Below are positions 1 to 6,713 of a stretch of DNA of 44,981 nt, piece after piece; the first letter of the stretch is position 1, and each line of letters starts with the position of its first letter. The DNA lies in IMG/VR virus record IMGVR_UViG_3300037293_000319, positions 1 to 44,981 of that record; one strand, 5' to 3'. A program made the position numbers and the translations under genes. The DNA is from a virus. Below the pieces are notes generated by a model. It worked only from the letters and a program-made list of their open reading frames with translations. It was not told the origin of the DNA and searched no databases.

Positions 1-112
1 TAGCATTGGGACAAACGGGATGCAACAGCACGTTACAAGGAAAGCCAGATAACCCCTTATTTTTAAGGCGATATGGTGCAGCATGTTACTAGGCGTTACG
101 GCACATTGGCCG

Positions 113-127
113 CCTGTCTCTCCGCCA
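113..127 (+). repeat. left copy of 15-bp att-like core
   Basis: CCTGTCTCTCCGCCA occurs here and again at 44856-44870. The sequence looks like the last bases of a bacterial tRNA-Ser including CCA, a classic target of tyrosine integrases. The bases to the left do not form a tRNA, so this is not an intact attL carrying its tRNA gene. Bases 1-185 hold nothing else I can support. Confidence 0.5.
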
Positions 128-185
128 TTATTGCACACATCCCCAGATTGAAAAGAGATACCAATCAAAGGGTTAGTCCCGGCCA

Positions 186-320
186 TCAGGCGCGGGGCTT
201 TCGTTTTTGTCCTGTTTTTGCACGGGATTTGCTCGGAATCATGTCAGCGGGCAGCGCGGGCAGGTCTGGATCGTCTGGGCCGGTGGCGAGTGAGATGAAG
301 GTCTTGTGTGTGTCAGTCAT
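186..320 (-). CDS. hypothetical small protein, 44 aa
   Basis: A short basic-tailed protein with no recognised domain. I chose the internal ATG at 320 rather than an upstream in-frame start because it nearly abuts the stop of the preceding gene (313-504) and has a purine-rich AAGAAG stretch ahead of it. The C-terminus (KSRAKTGQKRKPRA) is strongly basic. It is the last gene of a leftward cluster of three small genes starting at 686. Function unknown; it could be chance coding, but the overlaps with its neighbours favour a real gene. Confidence 0.45.
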   Translation of the reverse strand: MTDTHKTFISLATGPDDPDLPALPADMIPSKSRAKTGQKRKPRA

Positions 321-504
321 GATCGGCTTCTTCTTGGTAAACAGTCCGAGTGTCCCAAAACGTGACACTGCCGCCATCGACGTGGAGCTCGACGAACTCC
401 AAGGGGATGCCGAGTTTTACTGCGATCACACCACGCATGACCTCGGGCGATGCGAAGCCACCGCGCTGCGGGCCGTAGGGGTGTGTGAGGGTTTGCTGTG
501 TCAT
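313..504 (-). CDS. hypothetical small protein, 63 aa
   Basis: The start at 504 overlaps the stop of the upstream membrane protein (501-686) in an ATGA arrangement, and its own end overlaps the next gene by a few bases, so the three are probably translationally coupled. A longer frame reaching 738 exists but would run through the upstream gene and its leader. No signal peptide, membrane segment or known motif is visible. The central part (GVIAVKLGIPLEFVELHVDG) looks like an ordinary soluble fold. Function unknown. Confidence 0.55.
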   Translation of the reverse strand: MTQQTLTHPYGPQRGGFASPEVMRGVIAVKLGIPLEFVELHVDGGSVTFWDTRTVYQEEADHD

Positions 505-686
505 TGCGCACCGCCAAAAATAAGGCCGATGATGTAGGCTGTCCAGAATCCAGCAGTAAAGCCAACGTAGAGCGTTACCCGAAGGGCGCCCTTCCATTTC
601 TTTTGCTTTGGCGGAGTGAGCCAGCAGTCGACATAGAAGATGCCGAACATCATGATCAGCACCAGGAGTGGGATATAAAATGGCAT
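501..686 (-). CDS. small two-helix membrane protein, 61 aa
   Basis: The protein has two hydrophobic segments, at about residues 3-20 and 38-58, separated by a Lys-rich loop (PPKQKKWKG), so it should be an inner-membrane protein. The start has a strong leader, GAACAGGGGACGAACC before ATG, which closely resembles the leaders of the genes starting at 8915 and 15049. A promoter-like pair lies at 720-748. It heads a leftward run of three overlapping small genes. Function unknown; a superinfection-exclusion or holin-like role is possible but unsupported. Confidence 0.6.
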   Translation of the reverse strand: MPFYIPLLVLIMMFGIFYVDCWLTPPKQKKWKGALRVTLYVGFTAGFWTAYIIGLIFGGAQ

Positions 687-719
687 GGTTCGTCCCCTGT
701 TCTCGTTTCCTTCCCATTT

Positions 720-748
720 CAGTTAGGAAAAACGCCAAGCCGATCCAA
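720..748 (-). promoter_or_regulatory. candidate promoter, leftward, for the gene starting at 686
   Basis: On the minus strand TTGGAT is followed after exactly 17 bp by TAACTG, preceded by CC. This matches the architecture found upstream of several other operons in this genome (8943-8971, 15077-15105, 28866-28894, 39175-39203). It lies just past the terminator at 745-777 and partly overlaps its T-tract. Confidence 0.45.
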
Positions 749-777
749 ACAAAAGCCCCGCCAAAATGGCGGGGCTT
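745..777 (-). terminator. Rho-independent terminator, leftward
   Basis: A perfect 10-bp stem (AAGCCCCGCC / GGCGGGGCTT, 753-762 and 768-777) with a five-base loop, followed on the minus strand by a T-rich tract. It would end transcription of the genes at 1358-853. Confidence 0.75.
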
Positions 778-852
778 GGGGATCTTCTCGCATATCCAGG
801 CACTATTTCTTGGGGCCTTGCCTGCGCAGAATCTCCCCGATCCGGCGAAATC

Positions 853-1020
853 CTACCGGACCCTGAACAACCACGGCGGATCCCTCTGTCGGCTCAATAG
901 GAGCGACATGGTGGCCCAACAGGCTATTTCTCCCGCGCTCCACGACTCCGGCCGCACCAGACCCGCCACGATCATCAACACCACCGCGCCCTGGGCCGTC
1001 CACTCCACCAAGTTTTTCAT
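853..1020 (-). CDS. small single-pass membrane protein, 55 aa
   Basis: The protein begins MKNLVEWTAQGAVVLMIVAG and has one hydrophobic segment at about residues 8-22, with a second weaker one around 38-50. The ATG at 1020 overlaps the stop of the upstream gene (1017-1358) and is preceded by AGAGGGATC, a good ribosome-binding site, so I prefer it to upstream in-frame starts. A strong terminator follows the stop. Function unknown. Confidence 0.55.
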   Translation of the reverse strand: MKNLVEWTAQGAVVLMIVAGLVRPESWSAGEIACWATMSLLLSRQRDPPWLFRVR

Positions 1021-1358
1021 ACATTGATCCCTCTTTTGCGCAGCAAACAACGTTCCAGCTCACCGCGAAGGGCGGTCAGCTCCGCCCGCTGCTCGGGCGG
1101 CATCTGTTCGAAAAATGAGACGATGCGCGGGTCTGCGATGTGGAACGTTTCGGCCACCCAGAACACGACATTGTAGGTTTCCACCAGGACAGGGAATCGC
1201 CCGACCATGGCCAAGCGCTCGTGGCCAGAGGCTTCGTTGTAGAACGTCAGCACTAGGTCGTGCATCACGGCCACGCCCCAAACGGGCATGCCGGTGTCAC
1301 CGGTCATCCACCGCACCCACGCCCGGTGTGCCGCGTCGTCTTCGTTTTCGTCGTCCAT
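1017..1358 (-). CDS. hypothetical protein, 113 aa
   Basis: An acidic-start soluble protein (MDDENEDD...) with no recognised domain. The C-terminal half (RIVSFFEQMPPEQRAELTALRGELERCLLRKRG) should form helices, perhaps a coiled coil. The start has GGGGGCAGG ahead of it, and that ribosome-binding site forms one arm of a 7-bp inverted repeat with upstream bases (1363-1397), so initiation could be controlled by RNA structure. It is translationally coupled to the 55-aa membrane protein downstream. Confidence 0.6.
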   Translation of the reverse strand: MDDENEDDAAHRAWVRWMTGDTGMPVWGVAVMHDLVLTFYNEASGHERLAMVGRFPVLVETYNVVFWVAETFHIADPRIVSFFEQMPPEQRAELTALRGELERCLLRKRGINV

Positions 1359-1397
1359 CCTGCCCCCGCGTTGCTTGCGACAAAAGCGGTGCGGGGG
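1359..1397 (-). promoter_or_regulatory. possible Shine-Dalgarno-sequestering hairpin
   Basis: CCCCCGC (1363-1369) and GCGGGGG (1391-1397) are complementary. On the minus-strand transcript the downstream arm contains the G-rich ribosome-binding site of the gene starting at 1358. The loop is about 21 nt, so this is a suggestion only. Confidence 0.3.
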
Positions 1398-1748
1398 TGG
1401 ATGTGAATCCTATTTATTTGCGAAATGCCAAAAACTAACGATCGCCAACCGGTTGCTTGAGATAGGTATGCGTTTTTTGCATACCTACTGGTGTGCAAAA
1501 ATACAACAGCAGATCGGGCTGGACCTTGATATTTTCCCAATTTATGCCCTGATTGGCGCGAAAATACGCTATTTGAGCATAAAAGAAGGATGTTTTTCTA
1601 TTGAAATGCGCCGAAAGCAGAAAATAGGCAAAAATACAACATTATGTGTTATAAATAAGACACGGCGTTTTTGTAATAACTGGTAATAGGCAAAATACAA
1701 AAAAGTCGACGAAATGAATAGTGGTGAAATGCCAAAAATATCGGGTGG
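1398..1748. other. AT-rich non-coding stretch with repeats
   Basis: A gene-free stretch between the endonuclease gene and the small leftward cluster, far more AT-rich than its surroundings. It is framed by a 13-bp exact direct repeat, GAAATGCCAAAAA, at 1422-1434 and 1726-1738. Inside are GCAAAAATACAACA at 1495-1508 and 1628-1641, a related AATAGGCAAAATACAA at 1685-1700, a diverged copy near 1558, and an inverted repeat at 1463-1487. It could be a regulatory or replication-related region, a target for the phage's H-NS-like protein, or foreign DNA. Confidence 0.5.
1463..1487. repeat. 9-bp inverted repeat with T-rich loop
   Basis: TAGGTATGC (1463-1471) and GCATACCTA (1479-1487) are perfect inverted copies separated by seven bases. 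It could be an operator or a weak bidirectional terminator; no T-tract follows either arm. Confidence 0.5.
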
Positions 1749-2828
1749 CTATGGCTGGACGAGTCGTTCCATGAAGCTGTCTAAAAATACGTCCGTCACG
1801 CCGCCGATTTTGCGCCGCTCGCACAGTGAGAACAATTCTTCCACGGATTCATAGGATATGAAACGCGCGTCCAGGTCTCGAAACTGCGCCAGGTTGGCCT
1901 CACGCACCGCCAGCGGCCGCAGGCTTTCCTCGGCCGCGATCACCCACCGGATGCCGCCGAACATGGGCAGTTTGTCTTTGAACCCGTTCATGCGTGTCAA
2001 TCCACTGGTTATACCTGTTGAGTGCTCAACCTCGATAACCGCCGGCATCGACATACCGCCCCGGAACCAGATCGTGTCGATCAACCGGCCTGCATGGGCT
2101 CCTGCGGGGAAAGCGGTCAGCATTTGGACGTCGCTAAGCTTCTGGACTGTGCCAGGCTGTTCGATGAGGCGTTTACCGTCGTAGATGACGCCGTGGTCGT
2201 TCTGCGCGATCCAAGTGTCTAGGCCAAGCTGCCGACCGATTTTCAGCAAAGCCACTTGGATTTGGGCGTGGCGCCGGGCCACGTCGATGTCCATGTTCTC
2301 TTTTTGAACGCCGGTTGGCAGGTCCAGGCCTTCGTATACGACGTCTTTGGGTATCAACGACTCGGAGATGACCATATCGACTTTGGCGATGTGGATTTCG
2401 CCGCGCGGATGGGCCTCAGCCAATTGAATTATGTGCTTGTGCCCAGGTTTGATGACGGGCTTGCCGTTTTTCTGCTCGACCCTTCCAGGATAACAGATCC
2501 AGTAATTCGGCGTGTTGGCTATAAGCGTTTCAAGCGCGGATCGGGTGTTGTAGGACCCGCCAAAGAGTCGGTCGAAGTTGATGGGCGTCCGCTCCGTTAT
2601 CGCGGACGCCAGCCTGTTCAGCATATTTGTGGAAATGGTCTCGACTTTGGCAGCATCCAGCTTCTGGCTTTGCTCGGGATCGTAGCGCTTTATTTTGATG
2701 GGCCCGCTCGGCATCTCGATGTCATGGATGCGAACACGTGTTGTCGTGCTGTCATTTGCGTAGTTGTAGTCTACGTTTCTATTCAGCTGCGATATCGCGT
2801 GAACAAGATTTTGCGCGGTAACGGGCAT
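1749..2828 (-). CDS. restriction endonuclease (PD-(D/E)XK-like) partner of the adjacent C5 methylase
   Basis: A 359-aa protein encoded directly downstream of, and overlapping by 50 bp, a C5 DNA methylase; this gene order is typical of a type II restriction-modification unit. A likely nuclease core is LIDTIWFRGG...PAVIEVEHS, with Asp251 and the E-V-E pair at 266-268 standing for the D...ExK motif. The segment before it (HAQIQVALLKIGRQLGLDTWIAQND, about 187-211) resembles the conserved helix-strand stretch of endonucleases that use an E-V-E core. The ATG at 2828 is preceded by AAGGACA, better than the upstream in-frame Met. The enzyme would cut unmodified DNA. The recognition site is not predictable from sequence alone, and the family assignment is by pattern only. 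Confidence 0.65.
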   Translation of the reverse strand: MPVTAQNLVHAISQLNRNVDYNYANDSTTTRVRIHDIEMPSGPIKIKRYDPEQSQKLDAAKVETISTNMLNRLASAITERTPINFDRLFGGSYNTRSALETLIANTPNYWICYPGRVEQKNGKPVIKPGHKHIIQLAEAHPRGEIHIAKVDMVISESLIPKDVVYEGLDLPTGVQKENMDIDVARRHAQIQVALLKIGRQLGLDTWIAQNDHGVIYDGKRLIEQPGTVQKLSDVQMLTAFPAGAHAGRLIDTIWFRGGMSMPAVIEVEHSTGITSGLTRMNGFKDKLPMFGGIRWVIAAEESLRPLAVREANLAQFRDLDARFISYESVEELFSLCERRKIGGVTDVFLDSFMERLVQP

Positions 2829-3894
2829 TGATATGTCCTTGAACTGTCGCTGCGATTCCTTTCGCAGCAAGGTATGGAACCCCATTACCTACAGTTTTGA
2901 ACATAGAACTCAACGTCATAGACGCGGGCAACTCGAACTCGCGTGGCGCCGACTGGATGGCCAGGGCTTCGGCCACCGAAATCCTGCGGGCTTCGAACGG
3001 GTGCACATGGACCTCGTTGTTGCCGTAGGCCGCCGTGGGTGAATAGCGATGGCGGTGCAGGCGCTTGTATGACTTCTTTGAATCGTCGCCTTCTGGCAAA
3101 GAGATGAAGCGCTTCAAGCCTGCGCGCGGCGTGAAACAGTGCTGTGCGTTCGGATGGGACTTCACCTGGTTGCGATCGAACCAGTGTTGGACTGTCAGTT
3201 CCAGCGGCACAGCGTTGGGAGCCGCACGGTGCCCACCCTGCTCAAACGGATCCATTCCAGGCCACGCGTGCGCAAACGCTTCACGGCCTGGATGGATGAT
3301 TCCCTGCCAGTCCAGCACGCCCTTCGTGAAAGCCGTTTTATGGAACCCCATGAGGATAATGCGGTCGCGGTCCTGCGGCGCCCCAAACTCGATCGCGTTG
3401 ATGAGGCGCTCGTGGAGATGATAGCCAGACGCCACCAGGTCGGTCTTCAGTTCCTCGTAAAAGGCGCGGTGCTTCTTCGTTCGCCACAGACCCTTCACGT
3501 TTTCGAACACGAAAAAATCCGGCCGCGTGGCGCATACCAGATCGATGTAAACGCGTGAGAGGTTTCCGTTTTTGCCTTCCTGTCCCCGGTTTTTGCCACC
3601 GATCGAGAAGTCGGGGCATGGCGGGCCTCCGATGAATCCGGTTACGGTTCCCAAAGCGCGCGCCTGGTTGACCATGATCTTCACGTCTTTGCCGGCCAGC
3701 GCGTCGATGGATTGGTTTGAATACCCGTGCCGGGGTAGTGCGATGCCCATGACTTTGCGGCTGTGCTTGTAGCCGTCCAGGAAGGGATCAAAATACTCGT
3801 TCACGTAAAGCGTGTCGAAACCTTGGTGTTCGAATCCAAGGTCCAGCAAGCCACAGCCTGCGAAAAATGAGAAAATGCCGACGCTCTGGTTCAT
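2779..3894 (-). CDS. DNA (cytosine-5-)-methyltransferase of a restriction-modification unit
   Basis: A 371-aa C5 methylase with motifs in canonical order: I (FAGCGLLDLGFE, 11-22), IV with the catalytic cysteine (GGPPCPDFS, Cys93), VI (FENVKGL, Glu131), VIII (QDRDRIIL, 174-181), IX (RRISVAEALAIQS) and X (GNGVPYLAA) near the C-terminus. It transfers a methyl group from S-adenosylmethionine to C5 of cytosine in its target. The start at 3894 follows AGGG at a loose spacing; the next upstream Met has none. The downstream endonuclease gene begins inside its 3' end. It differs from the second C5 methylase at 9740, which is of the stand-alone phage type. Confidence 0.93.
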   Translation of the reverse strand: MNQSVGIFSFFAGCGLLDLGFEHQGFDTLYVNEYFDPFLDGYKHSRKVMGIALPRHGYSNQSIDALAGKDVKIMVNQARALGTVTGFIGGPPCPDFSIGGKNRGQEGKNGNLSRVYIDLVCATRPDFFVFENVKGLWRTKKHRAFYEELKTDLVASGYHLHERLINAIEFGAPQDRDRIILMGFHKTAFTKGVLDWQGIIHPGREAFAHAWPGMDPFEQGGHRAAPNAVPLELTVQHWFDRNQVKSHPNAQHCFTPRAGLKRFISLPEGDDSKKSYKRLHRHRYSPTAAYGNNEVHVHPFEARRISVAEALAIQSAPREFELPASMTLSSMFKTVGNGVPYLAAKGIAATVQGHINARYRAKSCSRDIAAE

Positions 3895-3944
3895 ACTTCG
3901 GACCCTATGCAATGTGAGGATTCCGCGCAACGACGAAAACGGAC

Positions 3945-3975
3945 GCAGCGCGGGGCTATGATGACCCCGCGCTGC
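3945..3975 (-). terminator. terminator-like hairpin
   Basis: An 11-bp perfect stem, GCAGCGCGGGG / CCCCGCGCTGC, with a nine-base loop, between the N6-methylase gene (ending at 3998) and the restriction-modification operon. On the minus strand it is followed by GTCCGTTTTCG, a modest T-tract. Confidence 0.6.
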
Positions 3976-3997
3976 TTTCGGTTTCGTGAATGTAGAC

Positions 3998-4735
3998 CTA
4001 TTCTGCCGCCATCAACATCGGCGCCGCCAGACCATTACCAAGACGCAAAAGCGCATCCAAATCCCGGCGTGGCTTGAAGAACTGAAAATAAGCCGGGGTG
4101 TAAGCAACGCGCCTGTTTTCCAGCGTTAGGCTGTCGCCCAAGACGACGCGGGCCGGTATGTCATACGCCGCGAGTTGAACATAGCACATGCGCCAGGCGG
4201 CAGCGTCCTTTTCTGTGGCTTCAACGAACAGCTTGAAGCGTGGATCGAACCCGGCGTCGCGCACGCGCTGCGCGAGGGCGATAAGCAAGCCGCCGGAGCC
4301 TGCGGCGGGGTCCATGCTTCTCATAAACCCGTTGCGCTCAACGTGGCCACGGATGGTGGCTTCGTCCGGCAAAGTGATCTGGGCAAGCAGCGTGGAGACG
4401 CAGGTCGGCGTGAAAAACTGCCCCATACCAGAGTAGAGCGTCCCAAGCCGTGCTGCCATGTCGCCAAGGCGGTCGCCGCCGTCGGACGCCATCGCTTCCA
4501 TGAAGTCTTTTGCCAAGTTTAGGGCCTGCTCACGCTTGACACCGCACCGCTCGAACGCCCGGATGGCCTCGTCGAACTCACGCGCGAGCTCATCGGTCTG
4601 GTATTCCTGGACGGCAGCAAGGGTGACGCAGCACAGAACCTCTATGACAGCGCGGAAGGCCTCGTGAGGGCGCATCGCCGTGCCCTCGAACTCGCGCGCG
4701 AAGGTGTCGGCGGCTTTGAATGCGGCGGCGCTCAT
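3998..4735 (-). CDS. N6-adenine DNA methylase-like protein (HsdM type), catalytic motif not visible
   Basis: A 245-aa protein with HsdM-like landmarks: GQFFTP (105-110), the S-adenosylmethionine motif DPAAGSGG (142-149) and a motif II/III-like EATEKDAAAWRMCYVQLAAY. The expected (N/D)PP(Y/F) catalytic motif after GDSL (200-203) is not there; the sequence reads ENRRVAYTPAYFQFF. As I recall, similar short phage and plasmid relatives with GD-L...YTP are common, so this may be a distinct subfamily rather than a damaged gene. It overlaps its 116-aa neighbour by ATGA. It may methylate adenine, or bind S-adenosylmethionine for another purpose. Confidence 0.8.
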   Translation of the reverse strand: MSAAAFKAADTFAREFEGTAMRPHEAFRAVIEVLCCVTLAAVQEYQTDELAREFDEAIRAFERCGVKREQALNLAKDFMEAMASDGGDRLGDMAARLGTLYSGMGQFFTPTCVSTLLAQITLPDEATIRGHVERNGFMRSMDPAAGSGGLLIALAQRVRDAGFDPRFKLFVEATEKDAAAWRMCYVQLAAYDIPARVVLGDSLTLENRRVAYTPAYFQFFKPRRDLDALLRLGNGLAAPMLMAAE

Positions 4736-5082
4736 GCTGCCACCTCGCCAAGCAGGTTACGAAGGATCCAGGCGGACGTATCTGCCCCGTCATACATAGG
4801 ACCGAACACACCATATTTCTCAAAGTCCACGCCGTGTTGGCGCTGACCGTGCAAGGTCGCCATTTCTTCGCAGTAAATGTCAAAATCAGGCGGAGCGGCT
4901 TTCTGTATTTCAGAGATGCGCTTTGGGTCCAGGGCGGCAGCCCGGCCGTCCGATAGCCGCACGATGAGGAGTGTGGACGGCAAGCCATACCACGCGGCAT
5001 CGAACTCGATGAAGTAGCGCTTTCCGTGCCCCAAGACCTCTGTCTCTGGTATTGCCTGCGGCTTTTCTTTGCTGGCGCTCAT
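4732..5082 (-). CDS. hypothetical protein, 116 aa
   Basis: A soluble, slightly acidic protein without a recognised domain. The ATG at 5082 overlaps the stop of the 78-aa gene upstream, and its stop overlaps the start of the N6-methylase-like gene, so all three are likely translated together. The sequence holds FIEFDAAWYGLPSTLLIVRLSDGRAAALDP near the N-terminus, which looks like a small beta-rich module. A role tied to the methylase-like protein is only an inference from position. Confidence 0.65.
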   Translation of the reverse strand: MSASKEKPQAIPETEVLGHGKRYFIEFDAAWYGLPSTLLIVRLSDGRAAALDPKRISEIQKAAPPDFDIYCEEMATLHGQRQHGVDFEKYGVFGPMYDGADTSAWILRNLLGEVAA

Positions 5083-5315
5083 GCTGCCACCTTCACAGCC
5101 TTGCGCGCCTTCTGCTCGGCGCGGATCATACGCAGGATGGATTTGCAGTTGGCGATAAGGGATTTTTGCTCCTTTGCGATCGGCGGATACTCTGCGCATT
5201 TTACCAAGAGGTCTTCCGAGCGTGCGATGTGGAATTCCTGGCTGGCTGCGAGCGAAACCAAGCGTTCGTTTGTGAACGTCGGCATTGCTGCGTTCCACTG
5301 GGCTTTGGTTGTCAT
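5079..5315 (-). CDS. hypothetical small protein, 78 aa
   Basis: A basic helical protein with no recognised domain; the C-terminal half (KSLIANCKSILRMIRAEQKARKAVKVAA) is strongly helical and positively charged. The ATG at 5315 has GAAGGGAA upstream. It is the first of three ATGA-overlapping genes ending with the N6-methylase-like gene. It is separated by only 36 bp from the coiled-coil protein upstream, so it probably belongs to the transcript driven from the promoter region at 6090-6160. Confidence 0.6.
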   Translation of the reverse strand: MTTKAQWNAAMPTFTNERLVSLAASQEFHIARSEDLLVKCAEYPPIAKEQKSLIANCKSILRMIRAEQKARKAVKVAA

Positions 5316-5351
5316 GGCTGCGTTCCCTTCTCGATTGAGTTTGTTTGGATT

Positions 5352-6041
5352 TCAGGCGGCGACGAATTCGATGCGGACGCTCAAATCTGCAAGGTCGCGG
5401 TCTTTGCGATTGAAGTTTGCGTTAGCGGCGAGCCGCGCGGCTTCGCATTCAACTCCAGCTTCGCGAAGTGCGCGGAAGATCCCGCGCAGTTTGCTCTGCG
5501 ATTCTTCGAACAAGGGCTTCGCGAATGACTTCGGAATCCAATTCCGCCTCATCTCGCCGCGCAGTTTTTCGATCACGTCGCGGGTGGCGATGTGTGCGAC
5601 GCGGGCTTCAACGTCAGCGACGGCAGCCTCGGAGGCGGCCTCGGCGGCGGCCTTCTCGGCTTTTGCAGCCTCCAGCTCGGCGCGGGCGGCTGCAAGCTGA
5701 TTGCGAAGCGCATCAGCGCGGGCGCGGGCTTCGTCGGCGACGGTTTTGCCAGCGCGGGCTGCGGCGATTTCACTACGCACAGCTTCAACGCTGGAAGCAA
5801 GGGCGGCGAGGTCTTTCTCGCTCATGTCTGCTTCATCGCGGGCGGCGAGTTCGGCTTCGACGCCGGACGCGTCGACTTTGGCAAGCCATTGCTGCAGACG
5901 TGCGACGGACTTGCCGCCGACCTCCCACTGCTTCGCGACCGAGTTCCATTTTGCGCTCGGGAAAGCGTCGCGGAAAGCGTCTTTCAGCTCGAACGGGAAT
6001 TTTGCGGCGGCGCCTTCGGCGGTTTTGATGAACTGTGCCAT
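5352..6041 (-). CDS. Ala-rich coiled-coil phage protein, 229 aa
   Basis: The N-terminus (about residues 14-50, PFELKDAFRDAFPSAKWNSVAKQWEVGG) looks like the small module found at the front of many phage and plasmid proteins that resembles DUF5710-type sequences. Residues about 60-160 form a long Ala/Glu/Lys-rich coiled coil. The C-terminal part carries WIPKSFAKPLFEESQSKLRGIFRALREAGVECEAA. The start at 6041 has a near-perfect AAGGAGAAG ribosome-binding site. Upstream lies a promoter region homologous to the one at 42240-42330. Function unknown; it resembles KfrA-like DNA-binding coiled coils only in general shape. Confidence 0.7.
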   Translation of the reverse strand: MAQFIKTAEGAAAKFPFELKDAFRDAFPSAKWNSVAKQWEVGGKSVARLQQWLAKVDASGVEAELAARDEADMSEKDLAALASSVEAVRSEIAAARAGKTVADEARARADALRNQLAAARAELEAAKAEKAAAEAASEAAVADVEARVAHIATRDVIEKLRGEMRRNWIPKSFAKPLFEESQSKLRGIFRALREAGVECEAARLAANANFNRKDRDLADLSVRIEFVAA

Positions 6042-6089
6042 GGTGTCTTCTCCTTTTGAAGAAAGCGACCGTCGCTTTCTCATACAAAA

Positions 6090-6160
6090 GATATAGGTTT
6101 GCCAACCTAACAATGCACATGAAACGCCAATAAAAGATCGCCGTTTGTAAAAAGAGTTAG
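6090..6160 (-). promoter_or_regulatory. promoter/operator region P1 of the 6041 operon
   Basis: The minus strand carries TTTTTACAAACGGCG, an ATCTTTTATT stretch, the dyad TAGGTT...AACCTA (6094-6109; plus-strand core AGGTTTGCCAACCT, 6095-6108) and a -10-like TATATC (6090-6095). The whole block is recognisably the same as the region ahead of the gene at 42374. The dyad overlaps the -10 box, as an occluding operator would. Confidence 0.55.
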
Positions 6161-6169
6161 GATTTCCTG

Positions 6170-6198
6170 TTGAAGATTCCCGGCGCACGGGTTACAAA
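6170..6198 (+). promoter_or_regulatory. candidate promoter of the H-NS-like gene
   Basis: TTGAAG (6170-6175), a 17-bp spacer and TACAAA (6193-6198), 22 bp before the start codon. It diverges from P1. Confidence 0.4.
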
Positions 6199-6219
6199 AC
6201 ACCGATACAGGAGGCGCCG

Positions 6220-6678
6220 ATGATCGACTTTGACAGCATGACGATACTCGAGATTGAGGCCCTGATCGCGGACGCGTCGGCGGCCATCGAACACCGCAGG
6301 CTGCGGGCCAAAGCCGAGCTGCGCGCCAGGCTGGCGACCGAGGCCGAGGCCCTGGGCTTTACGCTGGAAGACGTGCTGCGCGAGTTTGCTGAAGGCCGCC
6401 CGGCGGAGAAGGGCGTCAAGGGAACGACTTACGTCAATCCCAACAACCCGGCACAGACCTGGCGCGGGGATGGTAAGAAGCCCGGGTGGTTGAAGGAATA
6501 CGAGCTTGGCGGCGGGCTGATAAGCGACCTGGCGCAACCCCTGACCGAAGAACAACCCCACAAACCCAAGCGCGCGGACGGCGCCCGGTCCCCCAAGCCC
6601 CGGCTTGTGGACCGTAGCTCTGTGGAGGTGTGGATCGACGGCGGCGGGGGTCCGGGGGCGAAGCCCCCGGGTGCTTGA
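6220..6678 (+). CDS. H-NS-family (HvrA-like) DNA-binding protein
   Basis: A 152-aa protein with a helical N-terminal oligomerisation part (about 1-60) and the H-NS C-terminal DNA-binding signature around residues 71-91, including NPAQTWRGDGKKPGWL with the TW.G.G.KP.W core. The tail after residue 100 is an unusual Pro/Gly-rich extension. H-NS proteins bind AT-rich DNA in the minor groove and silence it. A phage copy may silence host genes, protect the prophage, or repress the phage's own AT-rich regions (1398-1748, 17823-18322, 19082-19200). The start follows a strong CAGGAGG. It is monocistronic and convergent with the RecT operon. Confidence 0.88.
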   Translation: MIDFDSMTILEIEALIADASAAIEHRRLRAKAELRARLATEAEALGFTLEDVLREFAEGRPAEKGVKGTTYVNPNNPAQTWRGDGKKPGWLKEYELGGGLISDLAQPLTEEQPHKPKRADGARSPKPRLVDRSSVEVWIDGGGGPGAKPPGA

Positions 6679-6713
6679 TATCGCACTGCAAGTGGATGTT
6701 ATCGCACTGCAAG
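6679..6713. repeat. 14-bp direct repeat pair, 21-bp period
   Basis: TATCGCACTGCAAG occurs at 6679-6692 and 6700-6713, exactly two helical turns apart, across the convergent ends of the H-NS-like gene and the 71-aa gene. The second copy encodes the last residues of the 71-aa protein. It may be a tandem duplication or a paired protein-binding site. Confidence 0.6.

Noticed and set aside
1288-1686. Rightward 132-aa frame over the AT-rich gap
   Set aside because: No ribosome-binding site, starts antisense within the 1017-1358 gene, and its codons follow the AT-rich repeats rather than a protein pattern.
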